Positions 9,948 to 15,982 of a DNA stretch of 64,000 nt are shown one piece after another. The position numbers and the translations under genes are program-made. Below the pieces are notes generated by a model. It did not search any database. It was not told where the DNA came from and saw nothing but the letters and a program-made list of their open reading frames with translations. Source of the DNA: Bog-950 sp046329515 (lineage in GTDB: Bacteria; Bacteroidota; Bacteroidia; Chitinophagales; LD1); the NCBI GenBank assembly GCA_046329515.1, contig JAXLUM010000001.1, positions 1,116,001 through 1,180,000 of the forward strand. Reading direction: 5' to 3'. Positions within the stretch are counted from its first letter, which is position 1. Each line of letters opens with the position of its first letter.

Positions 9948-10068
9948 CCCCACCAGAGCAGGTACCGTCAAGCACCCGGATGGATAGGAATAAATGAGAA
10001 AGCACCCCGTGACAGGGTGTTTCTGCATCTTCCTCCATCCAATGAAATTTGACGGTTTTGCTCTGGGG
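9948..10068 (-). repeat. Nested inverted repeats upstream of the collagen-like gene
   Basis: Three stacked inverted repeats share one axis. Outer: CCCC 9948-9951, AGAGCA 9955-9960 and ACCGTCAA 9964-9971 pair with TTGACGGT 10049-10056, TGCTCT 10059-10064 and GGGG 10065-10068. Middle: GGATGGA 9978-9984 plus GGAA 9987-9990 pair with TTCCTCCATCC 10030-10040. Inner: AGAAA 9997-10001 and CACCC 10003-10007 pair with GGGTG 10015-10019 and TTTCT 10020-10024. If transcribed on the minus strand this is a rod-like 5' leader about 50 nt before the start codon. A competing helix of GGGTGC-type arms lies at about 9929-9934 and 9972-9977. It could be a cis-regulatory RNA or the trace of a small transposable element. 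Confidence 0.6.
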
Positions 10069-10840
10069 AGAAAATACAGCTTACACTGTTATTTAGTAAG
10101 AGGTTTAGTTACCTTTTCTTTTATCTATAGTCTGGTTATTGTTTCGGAAACGAATGTAGGATATCAATTTTAGTTTACATAATGTAAGGTATAGCGGTTC
10201 TGCAAAATCTGGAACATGATGAACAATTTCAGATTTATCAGAAACACTATTTATTAATCTGAACTATTGAATACTTTTCTGAATTTCTCAATACTACTCC
10301 CTATTTCTCTATATAATTCCGGAATATTCCGGAATTATATAGAGAAATAGGACTTATTCCGTAATTATTCAGAGTATTATAAAGTTGATCGGACTATGTT
10401 GAATTAATACAGACTGTTCTGTAAAATTCTAGAATAACATTGGTTTTGCCAGAATCATGCAGCTTATTTCAAACAACTCCAGACATCTTTGGTTCATTCA
10501 AGAATTAATCGGGAATTACTCATCTTAATGTGAAAAATTCCGGTTGCCTTGAATATTATTTTGAATTAAAAACAAACGTTCTTGTTTAGTCCGATAGATA
10601 TAAAACAACCCAGAATTGGGTCAACGGAAGTTGTACAATGTGTGATTATGGGGAGTGCCAGCAGGGGTGAAATTTGTATATCTTTTTGCATAAAGAAGGA
10701 AACGGCATGTATAGCCATCAAGGAAGGAAAGTAATGTACATAGCAAATTGGCCGGCAACCTTGCGCTGTCGAACCAATAGCTATCCTTGCCTGCATTACA
10801 ACCGGTAAACAGGAAGTACCAACCTATATTATAGGTTAGC
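10069..10840. other. AT-rich gene-free interval
   Basis: No coding region is supportable here. The stretch 10190-10560 is AT-rich and full of related words (TTCTGAA, TTCAGA, GGAATT and their complements) at roughly 20-bp intervals; for example CTGAACTATTGAATACT near 10260 and CTGAATTTCTCAATACT about 20 bp later match at 13 of 17 positions. A perfect palindrome sits in the middle (10300-10351). A short hairpin ACCCAgaatTGGGT lies near 10610. It may be a protein-binding or replication/recombination-type region, but nothing identifies it. Confidence 0.4.
10300..10351. repeat. Perfect 52-bp palindrome with no spacer
   Basis: Each 26-base arm (10300-10325 and 10326-10351) is the exact reverse complement of the other; the centre reads TTCCGGAATATTCCGGAA. 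There is no loop, so on DNA it could extrude a cruciform and in RNA it would form a long AT-rich hairpin. The next base pair out (10299/10352) no longer matches. No T-tract follows, so it is not an ordinary terminator. Confidence 0.9.
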
Positions 10841-11062
10841 TTATTTAGTAGAGAGAGCAGCTGTTAGCTGGTTCCACCCGGTGGTAACCCAGGCCAGAAC
10901 CCTCAATAATCCACCAATAGCAAATAAACCGGCTACTGCTACAGCAGCTACTGTAACGACTTTCACCACCTTACTCTGCTTAATAGCAGAGTAAGCCTTT
11001 TTAACGCGGTCAGAAATATTCTGACTGTTATATCTTTCTGAATTTGATTTAATATCGTTCAT
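10841..11062 (-). CDS. Small single-pass membrane protein
   Basis: A 73-residue protein of unknown function. The first third is polar (MNDIKSNSERYNSQNISDRV), followed by a hydrophobic segment at about residues 34-58 (VVKVVTVAAVAVAGLFAIGG, LLRVLAWV). No signal-peptide cleavage site is apparent. It is the last of three same-strand small genes (with 11099-11329 and 11326-11691) and lies in the recombinase module. The length, composition and conserved orientation suggest a real gene, but I recognise no family. Confidence 0.55.
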   Translation of the reverse strand: MNDIKSNSERYNSQNISDRVKKAYSAIKQSKVVKVVTVAAVAVAGLFAIGGLLRVLAWVTTGWNQLTAALSTK

Positions 11063-11098
11063 TATCGATAAGTTTAAGTGAGTTAATAAAAACCAGGC

Positions 11099-11329
11099 TT
11101 AGGCCTGCTTTAGCTCGTCCGCTTTTTTGTTACGGGCGATAAGCAATTCATTCATCTTCTTTTGTTGGTTATCCATATATAGAATCCACCCCGCATTACT
11201 GGCTACTAAAAGTATAGCAGTTAACAAAAGGGCGGCCTTTACAGAGCCGTTATCAGTAGTATTGTTTTTATCCTGAGGCTTTAAATCAGGTGTCTTAAGA
11301 TCGGATAGCGTTCCTGGTCTTGGTTTCAT
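11099..11329 (-). CDS. Small single-pass membrane protein with charged tail
   Basis: A 76-residue protein: a Pro/Lys-rich cytoplasmic-looking N-terminus (MKPRPGTLSDLKTPDLKPQD), one membrane segment at about 31-51 (AALLLTAILLVASNAGWILY) and a charged, helical C-terminal tail that could form a short coiled coil (NQQKKMNELLIARNKKADEL). Its ATG overlaps the stop of the upstream zinc-ribbon gene by 4 bp (11326-11329), so the two are translationally coupled. Function unknown. Confidence 0.6.
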   Translation of the reverse strand: MKPRPGTLSDLKTPDLKPQDKNNTTDNGSVKAALLLTAILLVASNAGWILYMDNQQKKMNELLIARNKKADELKQA

Positions 11330-11691
11330 TTTTTGTTTAATTTAAAAGTTTGAAAATTGTCTGTCGAATCGAGAAAGTAAGTACCAAAATCAAGGCGAAT
11401 CCATTCGCGATTAGTGCGCTCCGGATACAGCCTCCTGAATAGTGAAAAATCAAGGCCTTCAGCCTCCAGTTCTTCGGCGCTGAAACTGTCTTGCTTCTTG
11501 TAGGATAATTTTTCTAATAGATGATGATTGTGGTAAAGGATAGGAAGCAGCGAACTTATTCCGTTATATCTCTCACCCTGTCTGAATTTCCGGGCAAGGT
11601 AGCGGTGCTCATCACAGCAATACCGCGAATTCCCATGCTCCTGTTCGAAATCCTCTCCGCAATACTCACAATAGCCCATTTGCTTTTCCAT
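11326..11691 (-). CDS. Zinc-ribbon protein of unknown function
   Basis: A 121-residue protein with an N-terminal treble-clef/zinc-ribbon-like motif: Cys8-x2-Cys11, then Cys25 and Cys26, and His29 (CEYCGEDFEQEHGNSRYCCD). The remainder (about 40-121) is a helical, acidic/aromatic domain ending in FGTYFLDSTDNFQTFKLNKK. Short proteins with this kind of zinc motif are common in Bacteroidota accessory regions. DNA or RNA binding is plausible but not shown. Coupled by an ATGA overlap to the small membrane protein downstream, which suggests the two act together. Confidence 0.65.
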   Translation of the reverse strand: MEKQMGYCEYCGEDFEQEHGNSRYCCDEHRYLARKFRQGERYNGISSLLPILYHNHHLLEKLSYKKQDSFSAEELEAEGLDFSLFRRLYPERTNREWIRLDFGTYFLDSTDNFQTFKLNKK

Positions 11692-11853
11692 GTTATGTTT
11701 TTAAGTGAAGAATAACTTACTAATGGAATCCAAGTTAGCCCAGGGTATTCGTGGCCTCAATCAAACCGTAGAATAGAGATGATGACCGTAGGAAGTCGTA
11801 AAATTTACCGGCTATGTCGTAAGAAAGTTCCCTAAGTCGTAAAAAACAAACAA

Positions 11854-12876
11854 TTATTTTACTAGTTCAAAGTACCTTTGAATATCAAAAGGCAGGTTCA
11901 TCTTCAGCTTTCTTTTGGTAAAGTTTTTACCCCAGTTTTTAATATCTTTTTCTTCCTTAATGTGGGAAAAATCCTCTAACTGATAAGCCAGAAACCGCAG
12001 AAAAGCTATCTTATTTTTTAGGTTGGCGGAATAACGCTCATAGAACAAGTAAGTACAACTTTCAATTATTGATTTTCGATACTGCGGCGTGGTATGCAAC
12101 TTAAATTTCTTGGGCAGCGGTATAGGGGGCACTTTTAAGCCAAACCGGAAAAGAAGATCAAATTCTTTCTTTTCCAAAAAGGGTTTACCTGCATTGGTTC
12201 GTTCCTGGTAAAGGAACGAGAAAAAAGTACGTGTACGTTCATCATTGATTAGTAACATGATCGGAGTCCAATAGTCAGGGTCGTTCAAAATAGCAAACTG
12301 CCCTGTTTGGATCACAGCCAATGGATTGAAGTCTTCTCTCCATTGAAAGATTTTCTTTTCAAATTTCGGCCCAAGAAATTCCGGATACTGGATCAGTATC
12401 CCCTTTAGGAAAATAATAAAGTCCTCTAGGTTGGAATTGAAGTTGGTTTCCAACTGGTGATAAAGGAACTTATCCAAGGCGGTCAGATTATCATGGTACT
12501 GGCGCAATTTTAAAGCAAAAATAAGAGCAAAGTCTTTAGCTTCAACCTCCGCATATCTTATTATCAAGTTTTCCCGATAATCGAAGTAATCGTCATCCCA
12601 CATGAAGTAATCTGTTTGCCGGTATGCATAGCGCTGAGAATAACCAATGACATACGCATTGTTGCTTTTTGCTTCGCTGTGGGTTAGGAAAGGTTTACAC
12701 TTTTGGGAAATTAGCGGCTCAATGGTTTCGATCAGCATAGCATATAAAGAATGTTCATTGGCCCCTTTAGTTAATGCAAACTCGTAGGCCCAAACATCAG
12801 CAGTGTTCAGGTCGAGAGTATCATAGTTAACTTTTAAGTTACTTACCTTCCTTATTATAGTTGCGTTTTCGGCCAT
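11854..12876 (-). CDS. Unknown protein divergent from the MerR-like gene
   Basis: A 340-residue soluble protein with many aromatic and charged residues (DYFMWDDDYFDYRENLIIRY, KNWGKNFTKRKLKMNLPFDI). No signal peptide, membrane segment or familiar catalytic motif is visible. It is transcribed away from the MerR-like gene, with start codons 54 bp apart. A -7-type element TATATTTG on the minus strand (12917-12924) could drive it. A role in the recombinase module, such as control or an accessory recombination factor, is only inference from position. Confidence 0.6.
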   Translation of the reverse strand: MAENATIIRKVSNLKVNYDTLDLNTADVWAYEFALTKGANEHSLYAMLIETIEPLISQKCKPFLTHSEAKSNNAYVIGYSQRYAYRQTDYFMWDDDYFDYRENLIIRYAEVEAKDFALIFALKLRQYHDNLTALDKFLYHQLETNFNSNLEDFIIFLKGILIQYPEFLGPKFEKKIFQWREDFNPLAVIQTGQFAILNDPDYWTPIMLLINDERTRTFFSFLYQERTNAGKPFLEKKEFDLLFRFGLKVPPIPLPKKFKLHTTPQYRKSIIESCTYLFYERYSANLKNKIAFLRFLAYQLEDFSHIKEEKDIKNWGKNFTKRKLKMNLPFDIQRYFELVK

Positions 12877-12906
12877 TTGGTGGTAATTATTTTTATTCTA
12901 TTTTTG
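12876..12906 (+). promoter_or_regulatory. Bacteroidota-type promoter for the MerR-like gene
   Basis: TTTG at 12876-12879, a 19-bp spacer and TATTTTTG at 12899-12906 fit the Bacteroidota consensus TTTG-N19-TAnnTTTG exactly. Transcription would begin near 12913, about 18 nt before ATG 12931. The -33 element overlaps the first codon of the divergent gene. Confidence 0.65.
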
Positions 12907-12916
12907 TAATAGATTT

Positions 12917-12924
12917 CAAATATA
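12917..12924 (-). promoter_or_regulatory. Divergent -7 element for the 11854-12876 gene
   Basis: On the minus strand TATATTTG fits TAnnTTTG, with a start expected near 12910, so this promoter and the plus-strand one overlap back to back. The matching -33 element is weak. Confidence 0.4.
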
Positions 12925-12930
12925 CCTAAA

Positions 12931-13893
12931 ATGGATAAAAATAATTTTCTAGAGTATTCCTCAATTAAGTTCAATGATTCGGGCCATGCAGGGGAAATGT
13001 TTTTTGCACTAAAAGAGAGAGTGTTTGAGATTCGAGATTTGGGCATTAGTGCGAAAATATACAGCGACTGGAAAGCACAGCAGTTGATACCGCCTACGCT
13101 TAATAATCCTATACTATATAATAAGAAAGTGCGGTTGAGTTATTATGAAGCCATTTGGTTTATGCTTTTAACTGATTTGCGTGAATTAGGTGTGCGTTAT
13201 AACCCACACCTTAATTTTTTGATGGAGAACTGTTGGCATGAAAGAGATTCTTCTTTGCATGTATCATGGCTTAAAGCATATCAAAAATTCAAATACCCTG
13301 GAAATGAAGATTTGGAAGCGGTCATTGCCAATATGAAGTTAGATGATGTCGAAGGACTAAAAAGGGATATTCCGGGATTTAAGGTGTACGGATTTGAGTT
13401 TCGGGTATTTCAGGACTTGTTTCAAAGACTAAGCACTAGGCTTTTTATCAGAAGGGATAAACTAGTCGACCTGGTGATTAGCAAAGAAACGGATGTTCCC
13501 AAACCACCTTATCTCTATGATGAAAAACGTAGCAACCGGTTTACTGACGAAGTCTTTATTGAGATTCCGCTAATGCGCTACATCCGTCGGTTTATTAACG
13601 ATGAGCAACTTGTTTCCAGACAGTTGGCAACAGGAAAACTAAGCAGGGCAGAAGAAGAGTTATTCACGGTTATCCGCAAAGGGCAAATTAAAACCCTTGA
13701 AATACATTTTGATAAAAAAGGGATAAAACCGGTTTCCTATCACATAGAGAAAGAAAAAGCCCTTTCCGCAGAAGAATTTGCTACAGTCCGCAATACCATC
13801 CTATTAAAGGATTACCAGCAAATCTCTTATAAAGCAACAAAAGGTGGAGGGGCATATTATACTAAGAAGATACTTAAACAACTTGGCCAATGA
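12931..13893 (+). CDS. MerR-like DNA-binding protein of the recombinase module
   Basis: A 320-residue protein. Residues about 33-100 (FEIRDLGISAKIYSDWKAQQ, then KVRLSYYEAIWFMLLTDLRE LGV) have the layout of a MerR-type winged helix: a recognition helix, a wing, and a second helix pair around the YYEAIWFMLLTDLRELG block. The C-terminal two thirds are unfamiliar (about 150-320) and include a basic segment ending KGGGAYYTKKILKQLGQ. It has a good promoter (12876-12906) and lies upstream of a large serine recombinase. MerR-like folds occur in transcription factors and in excision/directionality factors; either role fits, neither is shown. Confidence 0.55.
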   Translation: MDKNNFLEYSSIKFNDSGHAGEMFFALKERVFEIRDLGISAKIYSDWKAQQLIPPTLNNPILYNKKVRLSYYEAIWFMLLTDLRELGVRYNPHLNFLMENCWHERDSSLHVSWLKAYQKFKYPGNEDLEAVIANMKLDDVEGLKRDIPGFKVYGFEFRVFQDLFQRLSTRLFIRRDKLVDLVISKETDVPKPPYLYDEKRSNRFTDEVFIEIPLMRYIRRFINDEQLVSRQLATGKLSRAEEELFTVIRKGQIKTLEIHFDKKGIKPVSYHIEKEKALSAEEFATVRNTILLKDYQQISYKATKGGGAYYTKKILKQLGQ

Positions 13894-13995
13894 GCTATTA
13901 TAATATGATAACGAATCTGACAACCTCAGTTCCAAGGTTAAATATCAGGATGAATTTCCGAAGCCCGGAATTCGTACCGCTTATCCAGTTTTCCT

Positions 13996-14175
13996 ATGCC
14001 AAAAAGGACAGGCAAGACAGAATTAACTGTCGAGGAATTAAAAGATATGGAGGGCTTCCAGGATTTATCTGAACAGGAATGCCTTGTTTATTTACAGCAA
14101 TTAAAAAATGTTTCACTACTATTTATAAAGTTATATGATCACAGTAAACAAATCCAGGAATCAGAAAGCGAATGA
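13996..14175 (+). CDS. Small ORF overlapping the recombinase start
   Basis: A 59-codon frame, MPKRTGKTELTVEELKDMEG then FQDLSEQECLVYLQQLKNVS, ending ...KQIQESESE. It is acidic and predicted helical, overlaps the recombinase start (14135) by 41 bp, and lies 102 bp after the MerR-like gene. Short ORFs in this position are frequent in Bacteroidota recombinase modules. Overlap suggests coupled translation. The 13894-13995 gap contains another protein-like frame (SKVKYQDEFPKPGIRTAYPV) without a start, possibly a remnant. Confidence 0.55.
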   Translation: MPKRTGKTELTVEELKDMEGFQDLSEQECLVYLQQLKNVSLLFIKLYDHSKQIQESESE

Positions 14176-15982
14176 AAACTCAGAGCTACTTAAACAATTT
14201 ATCCGTCCTGAGAATTTACCTGTACAAAGCAAGGGTGACGAGGTAGCAGTTTCCTATTCAAGGGTTTCTTCAAAAGAACAATTTGAAAATAACGGAAGCC
14301 TTGAATCGCAGAGCAAGACTATTAAACGATTTTCTTCGAATGAGCGCATCCCGATAGTTGCAGAGTTTGGTGGTGTTTATGAATCAGCGGCCACCGATGA
14401 ACGGAAAGAATTTCAACGAATGCTCAGCTACATTAAGCAATCCAAGGAAAATATAAAATACATCATTGTTTCTGATCACGACCGGTTCAGCAGGTCAGGG
14501 GCCGAAGCTATTCACTTGGTTGATAGGCTGCGAAAGCAGGGTATTCGGGTAATTGCGGCAAATGCACCATTCGACACGCAAACATCGGTTGGCGTTTTAC
14601 AGCAGGACATGCAATTCTTATGGGCGAACTTTGACAACCGGCAGCGAAGCGAGAGAACCATAAGGGGAATGAAGCAAAAATATGAAAAGGGTTATATCAT
14701 TGGAAAAGCTCCACTTGGCTACGACCAGCAAAATATCGATGGTGATACGGTATTAACCATTAATAAAACCGGAAGAGCTATACAGCTAGCCTTTAAATGG
14801 AAGGCGCACCAAAACATGAAGTCTTCTGAGATAGCAACAAAGCTAGCCAAGCTAGGATTCAAAATACGTGAAAAGCAACTTAGCCGGATCTTCAGAAATC
14901 TTGTTTACTGCGGTAAATTATCTAACAAGATGTTAGGTGATAAAATTGTTGATGGTAAATGGCCTGCGTTGGTTTCAGTTGATACGTTTTTAAGGGCCAA
15001 TGAAGTTTTAGCAGAATCCAAACCAAGTCACTACGACTATAAAAGAGAAAATGAAAATACGCCACTTAAGCACTTTATAGTTTGCGACAAATGCTCTACC
15101 AAATGGACTGCATACCTTGTAAAAAAGAAAGGTTTATACTACTACAAATGCAATACTAAAGGTTGCAAGTGCAATAAGAGCGCTAAAAGCATGCACGATG
15201 AGTTTGTTTCGTTGTTATCAAGTTTCGAAATTTCGAAGAAGCATTTTACCCCGCTCAAGCGGCAAATGGAATACATGTTCGATACTGCTTACAAGAATAC
15301 AAACTCGGAAAGAAGCGAATTGGACAAAAGGCTAGGTACGCTTAATAAACAGCTTGAAAGCCTTGAGGAAAAATTTATAGATGATTTAATTGATAGTGCA
15401 ACCTATCAAAAACACCGCGCTAAATACGCAGAAAGCATCTCACAAATCCAGCACGATATGCTAAGGAAGCCTCAGGAATTATCGAACCGACAAGAGTTTA
15501 TAAATTTTTCTTTGGGATTGTGCCAGAACCTAAGCCAGGCGTGGGTTTCAGGAGATTTGGAATGCAGGCAGATGCTACAAAAGGCTATTTTTCCCGAAGG
15601 AATAGTCTATAACCTCAAAAATGGGGATTATCGAACCACTAAAGTCAATACTATAATCTTCTCAATCGCAGCAGCAGCGCGGGTTTTGGACAAAAAGAAA
15701 ACGGGGAACTCTCCTTTGAAAAAGAGAAATTCCCCGTTGGTACCCCAGGAGGGAATCGAACCCCCACGCCCGAAGGCACACGATTTTGAGTCGTGCGCGT
15801 CTACCAGTTCCGCCACTAGGGCATTGCGGGCTGCAAATGTAAACCAAAAACAGACTTTTACAAGCACCCTTATTCTACCACTATTTCATCGGCGAACAGC
15901 CAGCTTTTATTGCCTTTGGCGTAATGCCATTCGGGTAAAAGTCCGGCATTTTTGGCCACTACTTGCAGGTATCGCGTATTAA
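14135..15982 (+). CDS. Large serine recombinase (integrase) whose frame runs through tRNA-Leu
   Basis: A site-specific recombinase of the large serine family. The resolvase domain has SYSRVSSKEQ with the predicted nucleophile Ser45 and Arg43, and DHDRFSRSGAEA near residue 110. A recombinase domain follows at about 185-290 (GMKQKYEKGYIIGKAPLGYD). A zinc beta-ribbon lies at about 314-350 (CDKC ... CNTKGCKC) and a coiled coil at about 385-450. Native-looking sequence ends near residue 520. From there the frame crosses the tRNA-Leu terminator (15702-15735), runs antisense through the tRNA gene (15738-15822) and overlaps the hexosaminidase 3' end by 113 bp. The last 80 or so residues are therefore target-derived, not a domain. 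Integration at this tRNA is the simplest explanation. Confidence 0.85.
   Translation: MITVNKSRNQKANENSELLKQFIRPENLPVQSKGDEVAVSYSRVSSKEQFENNGSLESQSKTIKRFSSNERIPIVAEFGGVYESAATDERKEFQRMLSYIKQSKENIKYIIVSDHDRFSRSGAEAIHLVDRLRKQGIRVIAANAPFDTQTSVGVLQQDMQFLWANFDNRQRSERTIRGMKQKYEKGYIIGKAPLGYDQQNIDGDTVLTINKTGRAIQLAFKWKAHQNMKSSEIATKLAKLGFKIREKQLSRIFRNLVYCGKLSNKMLGDKIVDGKWPALVSVDTFLRANEVLAESKPSHYDYKRENENTPLKHFIVCDKCSTKWTAYLVKKKGLYYYKCNTKGCKCNKSAKSMHDEFVSLLSSFEISKKHFTPLKRQMEYMFDTAYKNTNSERSELDKRLGTLNKQLESLEEKFIDDLIDSATYQKHRAKYAESISQIQHDMLRKPQELSNRQEFINFSLGLCQNLSQAWVSGDLECRQMLQKAIFPEGIVYNLKNGDYRTTKVNTIIFSIAAAARVLDKKKTGNSPLKKRNSPLVPQEGIEPPRPKAHDFESCASTSSATRALRAANVNQKQTFTSTLILPLFHRRTASFYCLWRNAIRVKVRHFWPLLAGIAY
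15702..15736 (-). terminator. Terminator of tRNA-Leu
   Basis: On the minus strand, just after the tRNA, GGGGAA-TTT-CTCT ... AGAG-TTCCCC forms a 10-bp stem with a 3-nt bulge, followed by GTTTTCTTTTT. It lies inside the recombinase reading frame. Confidence 0.7.
15738..15822 (-). tRNA. tRNA-Leu (anticodon CAA)
   Basis: An 85-nt class II tRNA read on the minus strand. The acceptor GCCCTAG pairs with CTGGGGT and is followed by an encoded ACCA. The D arm is GCGGAACTGGTAGACGC, the anticodon arm CACGA-CTCAAAA-TCGTG has CAA at the anticodon, the long variable arm is TGCCTTCGGGCGT, and the T arm is GGGGG-TTCGATT-CCCTC. It decodes UUG. It is the likely integration target of the adjacent serine recombinase. 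Confidence 0.93.

Noticed and set aside
9948..10068. An integron attC site
   Set aside because: The nested repeats lack the GTT/AAC core boxes and extrahelical-base layout of attC sites.
10190..10560. A CRISPR array
   Set aside because: Words recur but are short and degenerate, without identical repeats separated by unique spacers, and no cas genes are near.
10566..10796. A 76-codon minus-strand open frame
   Set aside because: No homologous feel, poor codon pattern and no signal or promoter; treated as chance.
15738..15982. Recombinase C-terminal domain after residue 535
   Set aside because: These residues are encoded antisense to tRNA-Leu and the next gene, so they are target-derived rather than a conserved domain.
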